Source of the DNA: JAAYZQ01 sp034428935
GTDB taxonomy: Bacteria; Chloroflexota; Anaerolineae; JAAYZQ01
Length of the DNA: 64,000 nucleotides
Reading direction: 5' to 3'
NCBI GenBank assembly: GCA_034428935.1
Contig: DAOUHB010000101.1
Coordinates: 61,617 to 125,616 of the forward strand
Every line of letters starts with the position of its first letter. The stretch's first letter is position 1. Made by a program: the position numbers and the translations under genes. This document shows positions 17,163 through 25,917 of the stretch, in pieces. The notes beneath the pieces are model-generated. The model was given only the letters and a program-made list of their open reading frames with translations, ran no database searches and had not been told where the DNA came from.

Positions 17163-17886
17163 TGGACGTGCCGGCCGGCAGGTTCAGCCAGCGCAGCACC
17201 TGCGACTCGGTCCAGGTCACGCCCTTCAGGATGGTGTTGACCAGGGGCGGCGCCGGCTCCATTTCCACCTGGTACGACTCGTCGTCAAAGTGGGGAGAGC
17301 CCAATTCAGGCTCTTGCCTGGCGCCCCTCCGCAGGAGGATGAGGCCGGCGGCCGCGGGAAACAGGGCAAAGTTGTTGTAGGTGGCGCGCACCACGCGAAA
17401 CCCCACGCGCATTAGCTTTTCCTTTAGCTCGCGGGTCGTGTAGCGCCGTTGGTGGGCGTTGAGCTCGTCATTGTGGCTCCAAAGCCACATGAAGGCCGGG
17501 ACGGTGACGACCAGGACGCCGCCGGGGGCCGTGACGCGGTACGCTTCGCGCAACACGGCCAGGTCGTCCTCGCAGTGTTCCACCGTGTCCAACAGGGCCA
17601 CCAGGTCAAAGGTGTCGTCGTCCAGGGGCAGCTCCTCGCCGCTGGCCTCCCGGACGTCGTATCCCCGCTCGCGGGCGACGGCCAGGGGACGGGGGTTGTT
17701 GTCTACGCCGGTCACCGATCCGTAGCGGCCCAGGTGATGGAACATGTTTCCGGCGCCACAGCCGATGTCCAATACCCGCTTTTCTCCATCGCGGGCAACC
17801 ACCCGGTCGAGCATGTTCAGCAGCGACCAGGTGCGCCCGGCGAACCACCAATGGTTGTCTTCTTCGATGCGAAGTGGTTGAGTCAC
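17131..17886 (-). CDS. Class I SAM-dependent methyltransferase
   Basis: A 251-residue methyltransferase with motif I LDIGCGAGN near residue 40, an acidic residue after the second strand (GVDNNP), and the FDLVALLDTVEHCEDD segment typical of methyltransf_11/23 proteins. The C-terminus has a hydrophobic stretch, so it may sit at the membrane. Its ATG overlaps the stop of the upstream glycosyltransferase gene by 4 bases, so the two are translationally coupled. A role in modifying a surface glycan or glycolipid is inferred from context only. Confidence 0.85.
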   Translation of the reverse strand: MTQPLRIEEDNHWWFAGRTWSLLNMLDRVVARDGEKRVLDIGCGAGNMFHHLGRYGSVTGVDNNPRPLAVARERGYDVREASGEELPLDDDTFDLVALLDTVEHCEDDLAVLREAYRVTAPGGVLVVTVPAFMWLWSHNDELNAHQRRYTTRELKEKLMRVGFRVVRATYNNFALFPAAAGLILLRRGARQEPELGSPHFDDESYQVEMEPAPPLVNTILKGVTWTESQVLRWLNLPAGTSIIAIARKPGG

Positions 17887-19175
17887 AATAAACGCTCCAG
17901 TTTTGGTACGATCATTCGCCAGTCATAGCGCGAGCCGGCAAAGCGCCGGGCGGCGCGGCCCAGGCGCTCGCGGGTCTCGGGCTGGCGGAGTAGTTGCAGC
18001 ACGGCCGCGGCAAATTCCGACGGCTCGTCGGCGATGAGCAGCTCCTGGCCGTCCACCACCTCGAAGCCTTCGCAGCCCAGGGTCGTGGAGACCATGGCCT
18101 TGCCCATGGCCATTGCTTCCAGGATCTTCAGACGGGTGCCCCCGCCGATGCGCAGGGGCACCACGTAGGCGGCCGCCGCGGCGATGTAGGGGCGCACGTC
18201 CTCTACCCAGCCCGTCAGCTCGACGGCCGCGCCGGCCGGCAGGGACGCCAGGCGGGGGTGCGGGTTCTGGCCCACGATCCAGAAGCGGACGTCGGGCGCT
18301 TCGCGGCGGATGAGGGGCAGCACGTTGTGGGCGAACCACAGGGTGGCGTCGACGTTGGGCCGGAAGTCCATCTTGCCGGTAAAGATCAGATCGCAAGGCC
18401 CCGGCCCGTCGGTGAGGGGTGGGATGGCTGCCCCGTAAAAGTCCATGTCCACGCCATTGGGCACGACCACCGGCTCCAGGCCGGGGACCAGGGCGCGGAG
18501 GGCGCCGGCGTCGGCGTCCGAGACGGCCACCACCCGGTCGGCGGCGAGGCAGGCCCGCCGCTCGTAGTCCTGCAGCCGCCGCCACTGAATGAATGAGTAG
18601 ACGGCGCCGGCCATGCGCCGGCCGCGGCCCATTGTCCCGGGAGCGCCGGGACGCTCCATCTCGGTGCCCGCTTTGCGGCGCGGCCAGAGCTGGCGGGCGT
18701 CGGTCTCGCAGGCACGCTGCTGCAGGACATATTCGGCGTTGTGGTCGTCAAAGATGAAGCGCGGGCGCTGCTGCCTTCCTCGGCGGTCCGCCACGTGGAG
18801 AAGGTACTGGGCCAGCTCGATGCCCTCCACCTGCACCACGTCGGGGTCCTCGCGTACCAGCGTCGCGTCCAGGGCCGCGCGAAACCCGGTCGAAGGCAGC
18901 CGTTGGGCCATGTCGGGCAGCCCCGAGAAAATGAGGCCCGCCAGCCGCTGCCGCGTGGTGCGCTGCGGGGCCGGCACCACCTGCACGCTGCGGCACACCT
19001 GGCTGAGGGGCGTGTCCTGGCATAGCTGTGGGTCGCCAAAAGACAGGAGGTGCACCTCGTGGCGCCGCGCCAGACCGGCGATGAGGTTGTAGTTGCGAAT
19101 GGTGGTTCCCTGGTGGGGGGGATATGGGAACTGCGGTGTCAGGATAAGAACTCTGGCGGCTTCGTTGCGCGTCAT
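17883..19175 (-). CDS. Glycosyltransferase family 4-like protein
   Basis: A 430-residue GT-B fold glycosyltransferase. The N-terminal domain begins with VLILTPQFPYPPHQGTTIR; the C-terminal donor-binding domain includes FTGKMDFRPNVD and a GGGTRLKILEAMAMG segment carrying the conserved Glu. It resembles the PEP-CTERM/exosortase-associated and other polysaccharide-building GT4 enzymes. It lies between another glycosyltransferase gene (9 bases upstream) and a methyltransferase gene (overlapping), suggesting a small glycan assembly operon. Sugar donor and acceptor are unknown. Confidence 0.87.
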   Translation of the reverse strand: MTRNEAARVLILTPQFPYPPHQGTTIRNYNLIAGLARRHEVHLLSFGDPQLCQDTPLSQVCRSVQVVPAPQRTTRQRLAGLIFSGLPDMAQRLPSTGFRAALDATLVREDPDVVQVEGIELAQYLLHVADRRGRQQRPRFIFDDHNAEYVLQQRACETDARQLWPRRKAGTEMERPGAPGTMGRGRRMAGAVYSFIQWRRLQDYERRACLAADRVVAVSDADAGALRALVPGLEPVVVPNGVDMDFYGAAIPPLTDGPGPCDLIFTGKMDFRPNVDATLWFAHNVLPLIRREAPDVRFWIVGQNPHPRLASLPAGAAVELTGWVEDVRPYIAAAAAYVVPLRIGGGTRLKILEAMAMGKAMVSTTLGCEGFEVVDGQELLIADEPSEFAAAVLQLLRQPETRERLGRAARRFAGSRYDWRMIVPKLERLL

Positions 19176-19184
19176 GGCTCCCGT

Positions 19185-20294
19185 CTACTCTTTGATGACC
19201 AGCCGGTAGATCTCTTTCGTCTCCCGGGCGGCACGGTCCCAGGAGAAACGCTGCGCCTGGCGCAGGCCCTTTTCACGCATTTCTTCCCGGAGTTGGTCAT
19301 CGTTGAGAACGCGCCAGATGTTCACCGTCAGCTCGTCCACGTCGTGGGGGTCGATGAGCAAGCCCGCGTCGCCCACGACTTCGGGCAAGGAGGCCACGTT
19401 CGAGACCACGACAGGCAGGCCGCAGGCCATGGCCTCCAGGGGCGGCAGGCCAAAACCTTCGTAAAAGGCCGGGTGGGCCAGGAGCTCCGCGGCATTGTAG
19501 AGATAGAGCAGCTCCTCGCTGGAAACCCGCCCCACAAAATGCACCCGGCTGTCGAGCTTGAACTCCTCGACGGAGGCAAAGGCATCTTCGAAGAGCCAAC
19601 CCTTGCCGCCTGCCAGGATGAGGTGCACGTCCTCTTTGTAACATTCCTGGAGCTGCCAGATGGCGCGCATCAGCGTGGGCACGTTCTTCCGCGGCTCGAT
19701 GGTGCTGACAAAGAGCACAAAGGGTGCGTCGACCCCGTAGCGCACGCGCACCTCTTCGGCCGCTTCCTTGCGGTCGATGGGACGAAAGATGGGGTTGGCG
19801 GCCTCGTGCACGACGGTGATCTTGTCCTGGGGCACGCCCAGGTGCTGGATCGTGTCGCGCCGCGTGCTTTCCGACACGGCAATGATGTGGTCGGTCCAGC
19901 GGACGGCCTGGTCGATGTGGCCGTAGTAGCGGGCGCTTTCCTTGGTCAAGAAATGGGGGTAGAGGAGAAAGGCCAGGTCGTGGACGGTGATGACCGACCG
20001 GCAACTCGGCCGGTGGGGTGGGATAAAGTCCGGACTGTGCAACACGTCCAGGCCAAGGCGCATTAACTCGACGTTCATGGAATAGCGTTCCAGGCGGTGG
20101 TGGCTGGGGGTCCAGAGAGATACCCTGTGGAAATTGGGCTGGTGGAGGATGTTCGTCTCGTCCTTGCGGCTCTGAAGAAGAACGTATTCGTTTTCCCGGT
20201 CGATCCTCGACAGGCCGTTGACGAGGTGTAGGATGTATTGCCCGATTCCGGCCTGGCTGTAGTAGACCAACCGCGCGTCTATTCCAATGCGCAT
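19185..20294 (-). CDS. Glycosyltransferase family 1/4 (mannosyltransferase-like)
   Basis: A 369-residue GT-B enzyme. The N-terminus MRIGIDAR followed by GIGQY, the HDLAFLLYP segment, the SEST hinge, FVSTIEPRKN and the donor site EGFGLPPLEAMACG are typical of WbaZ/mannosyltransferase-like GT4 proteins. GGAGACGG precedes the ATG at 20294. It is the first gene of the three-gene glycan cluster, with a promoter at 20387-20415 and an intrinsic terminator in its leader. Confidence 0.9.
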   Translation of the reverse strand: MRIGIDARLVYYSQAGIGQYILHLVNGLSRIDRENEYVLLQSRKDETNILHQPNFHRVSLWTPSHHRLERYSMNVELMRLGLDVLHSPDFIPPHRPSCRSVITVHDLAFLLYPHFLTKESARYYGHIDQAVRWTDHIIAVSESTRRDTIQHLGVPQDKITVVHEAANPIFRPIDRKEAAEEVRVRYGVDAPFVLFVSTIEPRKNVPTLMRAIWQLQECYKEDVHLILAGGKGWLFEDAFASVEEFKLDSRVHFVGRVSSEELLYLYNAAELLAHPAFYEGFGLPPLEAMACGLPVVVSNVASLPEVVGDAGLLIDPHDVDELTVNIWRVLNDDQLREEMREKGLRQAQRFSWDRAARETKEIYRLVIKE

Positions 20295-20315
20295 GCCGTC
20301 TCCATTCTCGGGGCT

Positions 20316-20361
20316 ATCAAAAAAAAGAACCCTCCATCGCCGGAACTCGCAGGATGGAGGG
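20316..20361 (-). terminator. Intrinsic terminator downstream of ogt
   Basis: On the minus strand, a 9 bp stem (20353-20361 with 20330-20338) is followed by a T-rich tract of about ten bases. This is the clearest minus-strand rho-independent terminator in the window. It ends lgt-ogt transcription but also lies inside the leader of the next glycosyltransferase gene. Confidence 0.85.
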
Positions 20362-20386
20362 CAACACTGACCCTTTTCCTGCTCGT

Positions 20387-20415
20387 ACTATACCATCGTT
20401 GCCTTGCAGCGTCAA
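20387..20415 (-). promoter_or_regulatory. Promoter upstream of the glycosyltransferase cluster
   Basis: On the minus strand, TTGACG (20415-20410), 17 bp and TATAGT (20392-20387). It overlaps the last codons of ogt and lies upstream of the intrinsic terminator, so its transcript must pass that terminator. Confidence 0.55.
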
Positions 20416-20942
20416 ATCCTGCTGCTCATCAGCCCTGCTTCCATCTCCAGCATGTGTTGCTTCAGGGCCAGGCCGCCGCCAAAGCCGGTCAGCCGGCCGT
20501 CGTGGCCGATCACCCGGTGGCAGGGCACGATCACCGGCCAGGGATTGCGGGCCATGGCCTGGCCGACGGCCCGGGCCGACCCGGCGTGCCCGGCGAGGCG
20601 GGCCAACTGGCCGTAGGTGCGCGTCTCGCCGCGGGGGATGGCCCGCGTCAGCGCCCACACCTGCCGCTGGAAGGCGGTGCCCAGGCTCGGGTCCAGTGGC
20701 TCGTCAAAGCGGACGTCCTCGCCGACGAAATAGCGCCGCAGCCTGTCTGCCAGGCCGTCGACGTCCAGGCCGGGCGGTGCCTGGGGCGCGGGCCTGCTCG
20801 TCTCCGGCAGGCGCCGCAATGCCGCCGCTTCGTCGGGCTCGGGCAGGTTGATGGCCACCAGGCCTTCTTGCGACCAGGCGATGCCCACCCAGCCGGCGGC
20901 AGTCTCCACAGCCTTGACTCCGATGCTCTTCTTACTCACCAT
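20412..20942 (-). CDS. ogt: Methylated-DNA--protein-cysteine methyltransferase
   Basis: A 176-residue suicide DNA-repair protein that takes the alkyl group from O6-alkylguanine onto its own cysteine. The active site PCHRV places the acceptor at Cys141, preceded by an RAVGQAMARNPWPVIV helix, and followed by GGLALKQHML. The start at 20942 overlaps the lgt stop by 11 bases; an ATG at 20981 would overlap by 50. The start could also be GTG 20939. Coupling with lgt is probably only operon economy. A terminator follows. Confidence 0.93.
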   Translation of the reverse strand: MVSKKSIGVKAVETAAGWVGIAWSQEGLVAINLPEPDEAAALRRLPETSRPAPQAPPGLDVDGLADRLRRYFVGEDVRFDEPLDPSLGTAFQRQVWALTRAIPRGETRTYGQLARLAGHAGSARAVGQAMARNPWPVIVPCHRVIGHDGRLTGFGGGLALKQHMLEMEAGLMSSRI

Positions 20943-21861
20943 CTTCTTGCTCCGTTCGAACCGCGCCCTCGGCGTTTTCAACGGCAGCCGGCTCCAGCAT
21001 GGCCTGGGGCTCGCCCTTTCGGTTCCAGAAGACGTGGCGCAGGACCAGGAGAATGCCGGCCGCGGCCATCATGCCCAGGGCGATCCACTGTGCCGCTGCC
21101 AGCTCGCCCACCGTCCAGGCGTCGGGCCGGAACATCTCGATGAAAAAGCGACCCAGGGGATAGAGGATCAGGTAGCCGAGCATGACGTCGCCGTTGCGCA
21201 GGCGATGGGGCAGGCGGGCGTGGACGGTGTACAGGATCAGGAAGACCAGCAGGCACCACAGGGACTCGTACAGGAAGGTGGGATGAAAGCGGGTCTCATA
21301 GGTGGTGCCGGGCGGCAGCGGCTGGTGTGGAAGCTCGGGATTGATCCGGAGCCCATACCAGTCCGAGCCCGTGGGCGGGCCGTACAGCTCCTGGTTGATA
21401 AAGTTCCCCCAGCGCCCCACAAATTGACCGAAGGCCAGGCCCGGCGCCCCGGCGTCCAGCCAGAAGAGGGGGTTCAAGCGCTGCCAGACGGAGTAGATGA
21501 CGACGCCCAACATCCCCCCCACGATGGCCCCGTAGATGCCCAGCCCCTGAAACCCGCCGGTCCTCCATATCATGAAGGCCTCCAGGAAGTGGTCCTTGTA
21601 ATAGGGCCAGCCGCAAGGATAGGTGGCGTCGAGTGGGCAGTCGGCAGGCGTGGAAAAGACGTGGTACAACCGGGCTCCCACAATGGCGACCACGACGGCC
21701 AGGATTAGCGCGCTCCAGATGTGCTCGGGGTTGGCGCCGCGCTTGGCCACCAGGCGCGAGGCAAAATAGGCGCCAATGGCCACGCCCGTCATGATCAGCA
21801 CGCCGTACCAGCGCACCTGGAAAGGACCCAGTTGGAAAATGATTGGATTGATAGGATTCAT
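20932..21861 (-). CDS. lgt: Prolipoprotein diacylglyceryl transferase
   Basis: A 309-residue polytopic membrane enzyme that moves diacylglyceryl from phosphatidylglycerol to the lipobox Cys of prolipoproteins, such as the two binding lipoproteins in this window. The family signature GRWGNFINQELYG is intact, as are the RWYG motif near residue 18 and the GARLYHV helix. Seven hydrophobic segments are visible. The C-terminal 40 residues are an acidic extension beyond the catalytic core. Confidence 0.95.
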   Translation of the reverse strand: MNPINPIIFQLGPFQVRWYGVLIMTGVAIGAYFASRLVAKRGANPEHIWSALILAVVVAIVGARLYHVFSTPADCPLDATYPCGWPYYKDHFLEAFMIWRTGGFQGLGIYGAIVGGMLGVVIYSVWQRLNPLFWLDAGAPGLAFGQFVGRWGNFINQELYGPPTGSDWYGLRINPELPHQPLPPGTTYETRFHPTFLYESLWCLLVFLILYTVHARLPHRLRNGDVMLGYLILYPLGRFFIEMFRPDAWTVGELAAAQWIALGMMAAAGILLVLRHVFWNRKGEPQAMLEPAAVENAEGAVRTEQEDGE

Positions 21862-21888
21862 CTATCCACCCCCGGCAAGTTGCCCCGC

Positions 21889-21918
21889 ATTATAACACAA
21901 AAAGCGCTTTCCCCTCAA
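21889..21918 (-). promoter_or_regulatory. Promoter of lgt-ogt
   Basis: On the minus strand, TTGAGG, 18 bp and TATAAT (21894-21889). The lgt start follows about 27 bases after the -10 box. Confidence 0.5.
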
Positions 21919-21976
21919 ACAGGCGGTTGTCCTTGCCGAGGCGGGTGCGGGGATTGTGGTAAATGCCTCCTGGTCC

Positions 21977-22005
21977 TTGTAGTGCGCCGCAACTTAAGGT
22001 ATAAT
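21977..22005 (+). promoter_or_regulatory. Promoter of the Crp/Fnr-family regulator
   Basis: TTGTAG at 21977-21982, a 17 bp spacer and TATAAT at 22000-22005. The GTG start is 45 bases after the -10 box. Confidence 0.65.
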
Positions 22006-22049
22006 CGAGACGTGGGAAGAGACGGATTCTCGGACCCTGGGAGGCAGAG

Positions 22050-22730
22050 GTGTCAGAGGAGCAAACCGACCGGATCGCATACCTGCACATGGTCGACATC
22101 TTTCAGGATCTGTCGGAGGAAGAGATCGCCGAGATCGATCGGGCGATGACCATCACCACCGGACGCCGCGGCAAGATCTTCTATATGCCGGAAGACACCA
22201 GCGAGGTGCTGTTTTTGCTGAAAGAGGGGCGGGTGCAGCTCTACCGTATCTCCCCCGAGGGCAAAAAGCTGGTCATTGGGACGGTGGGCCCGGGTGCGGT
22301 CTTTGGCGAGATGGCGCTCATCGGCCAGGGCATGCACAACACCTTTGCCGAGGCCACGGAAGACTGCGTCCTCATCGTAATGAGCCGCGAGGACGTGGAG
22401 CGCCTGCTGATCACCAAGCCCCAGGTGGCCCTGCGCATCTTTGAGGCCATGGGCAACCGCCTGAAAGAGACCGAGTCGCGGCTGGAAGCCATCGCCTTCA
22501 AGGGCATCCCCGCCCGCCTGGCGTCCCTTTTGCTCCAGCTCGCCGACGAGCGGCAGAGCGACACCATCCAGGGCCTGACACACCAGGACCTGGGCGAGCG
22601 AATTGGCACCTATCGCGAAACGACAACCCAGACCTTGAACAGCTTCAAGGCCAGCGGCCTCATCGACATCGGGCGCAAGCGCATCCACATCCTGGACCGG
22701 GAGGGCCTGGAGCGTATCGCGGCGAGCTGA
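22050..22730 (+). CDS. Crp/Fnr-family transcriptional regulator
   Basis: A 226-residue regulator. Residues about 15-135 form the cyclic-nucleotide-binding beta-barrel fold (GAVFGEMALIGQG in the phosphate-binding cassette position). A long dimer helix follows, then a winged helix at residues about 160-220 with the recognition segment GTYRETTTQTLNSFKASG. No Fnr-type N-terminal Cys cluster is seen, so a nucleotide or redox-independent ligand is more likely. The start is GTG with GGGAGGCAG upstream. It is a single-gene unit bounded by a promoter and a strong hairpin. Confidence 0.9.
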   Translation: MSEEQTDRIAYLHMVDIFQDLSEEEIAEIDRAMTITTGRRGKIFYMPEDTSEVLFLLKEGRVQLYRISPEGKKLVIGTVGPGAVFGEMALIGQGMHNTFAEATEDCVLIVMSREDVERLLITKPQVALRIFEAMGNRLKETESRLEAIAFKGIPARLASLLLQLADERQSDTIQGLTHQDLGERIGTYRETTTQTLNSFKASGLIDIGRKRIHILDREGLERIAAS

Positions 22731-22758
22731 ACGCAACCGTGCTGCCGCAAGCAACGCA

Positions 22759-22785
22759 CAAGCCGCCGGGCTCGCCGGCGGCTTG
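22759..22785. terminator. Strong hairpin between the Crp-family and degV genes
   Basis: A perfect 11 bp GC-rich stem (22759-22769 with 22775-22785) with a 5-base loop sits between converging stop codons. There is no clear T tract; a bidirectional terminator is likely. Confidence 0.65.
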
Positions 22786-22827
22786 TCTATGCAGTGAGCA
22801 CGGCGCGCCTGGCGGCGCAGCACGGTG

Positions 22828-23667
22828 CTAACGGTAGACGGCCACGCCGACGACGCCGGGGCCGGTGTGCGTCCCAATGACGGGCCCGAGCTGGGTGAGG
22901 TAGAGCGGTTCGCAGCCCAGGCGCTCATGGATCTCCTTGGCCAGAACGGCGCTCTCCTCGGGCACAAGGGCGTCGACCAGGGCGATGCGAGCCCCTTTTC
23001 CATCGCCGCCCATGCACTCCGCCACCAGGTCCACCATGCGGGCTTGCGCCTTGCGCTTGGATCGCACCTGTTCCAGGGGCTCGATGGCGCCATCTTTCAG
23101 GAAGAGAATCGGCTTGACCTTCAGCAGGGTGCCGAGAAACGCCTTGGCGTTGCCGATGCGCCCGCCTTTGGCCAGGTATTCCAGCGTGTCGACGACGAAA
23201 AAGAGGTGCATCTTTTTCTTGATCTCTTCGACCTGCTGCACAATCTCCTCGCGGCTTGCCCCTGCGTTTCTCGCGTTCACGGCCGCCTCAATCATGAGCA
23301 TCAGGCCCACCGACGTGGAGAGCGAGTCGATGACGCTGATCTTGGCATCGGGCATCATCTCCTTGGCTGCCATGGCCGAGTTCCAGGTGCCGCTCAAGCG
23401 GCTCGAAATGGTCAGGGTCACGATCTCGTGGCCCTGGGCCACCAGCTCGGAGAACACCTCGTAAAACTCGCCGGCTGATGGCTGCGAGGTCGTGGGCAGC
23501 ACCGGAGCTTCCTTCAGCCGCGTGTAGAACTCGCCGTTCGAGAGATCCACGCCCTCCCTGTAGGTCTTGTCTCCGAAGTGAACGCAGAGCGGCACCACCC
23601 GGAGATCATTCTTTTCCACGATGGATTGCGGCAGGTACGCAGTCGAATCAGTTACAATTTTGATCAT
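22828..23667 (-). CDS. DegV family fatty-acid-binding protein
   Basis: A 279-residue DegV (FakB-like) protein. These bind a fatty acid and, as FakB, present it to the kinase FakA for incorporation into phospholipid. Visible family segments are IKIVTDSTAYLP at the start, TTSQPSAGEF near residue 60, SSRLSGTWNSA near residue 88, the GGRIGNAKAFLG loop near residue 166 and the terminal GPVIGTHTGPGVVG. AAAGGAGAAA precedes the ATG at 23667. The winged-helix gene lies 72 bases upstream on the same strand. No fakA is in the window. Confidence 0.92.
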   Translation of the reverse strand: MIKIVTDSTAYLPQSIVEKNDLRVVPLCVHFGDKTYREGVDLSNGEFYTRLKEAPVLPTTSQPSAGEFYEVFSELVAQGHEIVTLTISSRLSGTWNSAMAAKEMMPDAKISVIDSLSTSVGLMLMIEAAVNARNAGASREEIVQQVEEIKKKMHLFFVVDTLEYLAKGGRIGNAKAFLGTLLKVKPILFLKDGAIEPLEQVRSKRKAQARMVDLVAECMGGDGKGARIALVDALVPEESAVLAKEIHERLGCEPLYLTQLGPVIGTHTGPGVVGVAVYR

Positions 23668-23739
23668 GGTTTCTCCTTTCCCTCATTGGATACTGCGCGG
23701 GCCGCGGTCTCCCTCGGGCGGCCCGGGTGTAATTGCAGC

Positions 23740-24456
23740 TCAGTCCAGAGCCTCCAGTGCTTCTTCCAGAAACTGGACCAGCAAGGCACGCGCTTCTTCA
23801 CTCAGGCGCTCGAGGTTGACCTGGTAGCGCCGGGCGTGGTCCAGCAAGCGCTGGGTAAGGGACGTGCTCGTCTCGTCTTCGGCCGCCAGGGTCGCTCCGA
23901 CGCTCAGGCCCGCCAGTGCTTCCAGGCCCGTGGCGCCTCCGCTGCGTAGGGCAGCCAGGGCGCGAAATGGGCTGAGACCCGCGGCCCGGGCCCTGGCGCG
24001 TTGCATGTTGAGGAGCAGGGCAGCGGTCATCTCGGTGCAGTAGGTGAGGGGCGCGCCGCCGGTTTCGGGCAGCCGGGCCAGGAGGTCGCTGAGGGTTTCG
24101 CGCACGTTGGCGCCACGTGCTTGCCGCAGCTTGGCCAGAACCCGCTCCCGGAGCGAATGCCATTCTTCGATCTCCAGATCCTGGGGAGCTGCGCACAGGC
24201 TGGCAGCCTGCGAGGTGGGTGCAAAGACGACCATGGGGCGCCCGGGCCCCGAATGGCCCGCTTCCAGGGCATAGCTGGAGGCGGCGAACCCCTTTTTCTC
24301 CAGGACTTTGAGCATGTCGTAGGCGGAGAAGCGGTTGACGCCCAGCCGTTTGGCAAGCTCCGAGTAGTGGACAGGCCCACGGAGCTTGCCATACAACTCC
24401 AGGAGCGCTTCGCAAAAGACCTTCTGGCGAGCCGTAAGTTTGGCCATCCGCTTCAT
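23740..24456 (-). CDS. Winged-helix transcriptional regulator-like protein
   Basis: A 238-residue protein. Residues about 5-65 form a winged helix-turn-helix (YSELAKRLGVNRFSAYDMLKVLEKKG), followed by a mostly helical, Ala/Leu/Arg-rich C-terminal region I cannot assign. It is transcribed from its own good promoter and lies just upstream of degV, so control of fatty-acid uptake is a plausible guess. An alternative start is the ATG at 24447. Confidence 0.7.
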   Translation of the reverse strand: MKRMAKLTARQKVFCEALLELYGKLRGPVHYSELAKRLGVNRFSAYDMLKVLEKKGFAASSYALEAGHSGPGRPMVVFAPTSQAASLCAAPQDLEIEEWHSLRERVLAKLRQARGANVRETLSDLLARLPETGGAPLTYCTEMTAALLLNMQRARARAAGLSPFRALAALRSGGATGLEALAGLSVGATLAAEDETSTSLTQRLLDHARRYQVNLERLSEEARALLVQFLEEALEALD

Positions 24457-24486
24457 GACTTACCCAAAAAACCAAAATATAGGGCC

Positions 24487-24515
24487 ATTGTACACGCAAT
24501 GCCGCTTCTTGTCAA
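24487..24515 (-). promoter_or_regulatory. Promoter of the winged-helix regulator (and degV)
   Basis: On the minus strand, TTGACA (24515-24510), 17 bp and TACAAT (24492-24487), 30 bases before the ATG at 24456. Confidence 0.65.
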
Positions 24516-24594
24516 GGGGGAGGCGAGAATTTAGATGCAAGAGAACCCCTTATAAGCGCCAGGTTCCCTTGCTCTCACCCGGGCGGAGTGGGGC

Positions 24595-25368
24595 TCAGGC
24601 GCCGGCCCGGACGCCGACGTGGACGGCGACGGTGCCCAGCATCAGGCGCCGGTACCAGACGTCCTTCCAGCCGGCGCGCTGCATGACGGCCAGTATCTGG
24701 TCGGGCGAGAGAAAGGCCCCTACGGAGTGAGGCAGGTAGGTGTAGGCCGTCCGCTGGCCGGTCAGGAACAGGCCGATGACCGGCACGATGTGGTAGAAAT
24801 AGAAACGGTACAGCTCGCGAAAGATGGGCAGGGTCGGCCAGGCAAACTCCAGGCAGGCGACCCGCCCGCCGGGCCGTGTCACGCGGGCCATCTCGGCAAA
24901 GGCGGCCGGAATGTCGGCCACGTTGCGCAGGGCAAAGGCGGTTACGACGCCGTCAAAGCTCAGGTCGGGAAAGGGCAGCCGCAGGGCATCACCGGCAGCC
25001 AGGGGCAGGCGGGCGCCGGCCTCCCTGGCCTTTTCCTGGGCCTGGACGAGCATGTCGGGCACCAGGTCGACGCCGGTGACCTGGGCCTGGGGCTGCTGGC
25101 GCAATACCTCCAGGGCCAGGTCGCCGGTGCCGCTGGCCACGTCCAGTACCCGCTGCGGGCCGTCGCCCGGCCCGGGGGCAATGCCGGGCTTTGACCTCAA
25201 TTGCGATACCGCATAGCGCCGCCAACTCTGGTCGCGTCCCAGCGACATGACACGGTTCATCAGATCGTAGCGCCGGGCGATGTCGGTAAACAACTGCCGC
25301 ACAAAGGCCACCTTGCCCTCGGGTGGGGGCAGTGGCCCGCCCTCGGATGTACCCACGGATTTCCTCAT
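24595..25368 (-). CDS. menG: Demethylmenaquinone methyltransferase
   Basis: A 257-residue UbiE/MenG-type SAM methyltransferase, the last step in menaquinone synthesis. Motif I VLDVASGTGDLA, the GVDLVPDML acidic loop and the signature TAFALRNVADIPAAFAEM followed by PGGRVACLEF are all present. The N-terminal FTDIARRYDLMNRVMSLGRDQSWRR segment is the UbiE/COQ5 family signature. The start comes 4 bases after the PPC-domain gene, indicating one transcript. It supports menaquinol as the electron donor for the cytochrome bd oxidase. No other men genes are in the window. Confidence 0.92.
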   Translation of the reverse strand: MRKSVGTSEGGPLPPPEGKVAFVRQLFTDIARRYDLMNRVMSLGRDQSWRRYAVSQLRSKPGIAPGPGDGPQRVLDVASGTGDLALEVLRQQPQAQVTGVDLVPDMLVQAQEKAREAGARLPLAAGDALRLPFPDLSFDGVVTAFALRNVADIPAAFAEMARVTRPGGRVACLEFAWPTLPIFRELYRFYFYHIVPVIGLFLTGQRTAYTYLPHSVGAFLSPDQILAVMQRAGWKDVWYRRLMLGTVAVHVGVRAGA

Positions 25369-25372
25369 GGCT

Positions 25373-25801
25373 TTATGCCGGCGGCCACAGCGACAGGCCG
25401 GTCTCCGGATCCTGGGTGCGCACGGGCACCCGCCCGCGCAACTCCTGGCACGACACCTCGGCCACGAATACCTCGGCCGCCAGCAGCTCGCCGGCTATCA
25501 CCTGGCCCTCCCTGTCGCTGAGGACGGCATAGGCGCGCACCGAGAACCGGTCGCCTTCGGAGCTGATGTTCCCGCTGCAATGGACCAGGTCGTACTCACT
25601 GTCGAGGGCTCGCCGCTGCACCTGGCCGCTTTCCTGGTCAAGATGGCCGATGGTGGCGTTGCGGACGGCGCCGTGCACCATGAACACGCCGCAGGCAATG
25701 TTCTGCTCGCGGCAAACGCGATAGAGCCCCACCACAAGATCTTCGCCGGGCGGCAGGCGAAAGAGATAGCTCTGGCCCCGCTTGAAGTGGATTGTCTGCA
25801 T
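25373..25801 (-). CDS. PPC (DUF296) domain protein
   Basis: A 142-residue stand-alone PPC/DUF296 domain. The visible core is FRLPPGEDLVVGLYRVC, then CGVFMVHGAVRNATIG, and VIAGELLAAEVFVAEVSC near the end. In plants the domain occurs in AT-hook proteins; bacterial single-domain members form trimers of unknown role. GGAGAAG lies upstream of the ATG. It is the first gene of a two-gene unit with menG; a functional link is not evident. Confidence 0.85.
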   Translation of the reverse strand: MQTIHFKRGQSYLFRLPPGEDLVVGLYRVCREQNIACGVFMVHGAVRNATIGHLDQESGQVQRRALDSEYDLVHCSGNISSEGDRFSVRAYAVLSDREGQVIAGELLAAEVFVAEVSCQELRGRVPVRTQDPETGLSLWPPA

Positions 25802-25917
25802 TGACTCTTCTCCTTCCGTTCAATCGCGTTTTCAGTCAGGCCATCCCTTGCGGGCCGGGGATCTGCCGATCACCCTCGAGCCTTCCAGGGAGCGGCCGAG
25901 ATTGCATCAACCGTGCT

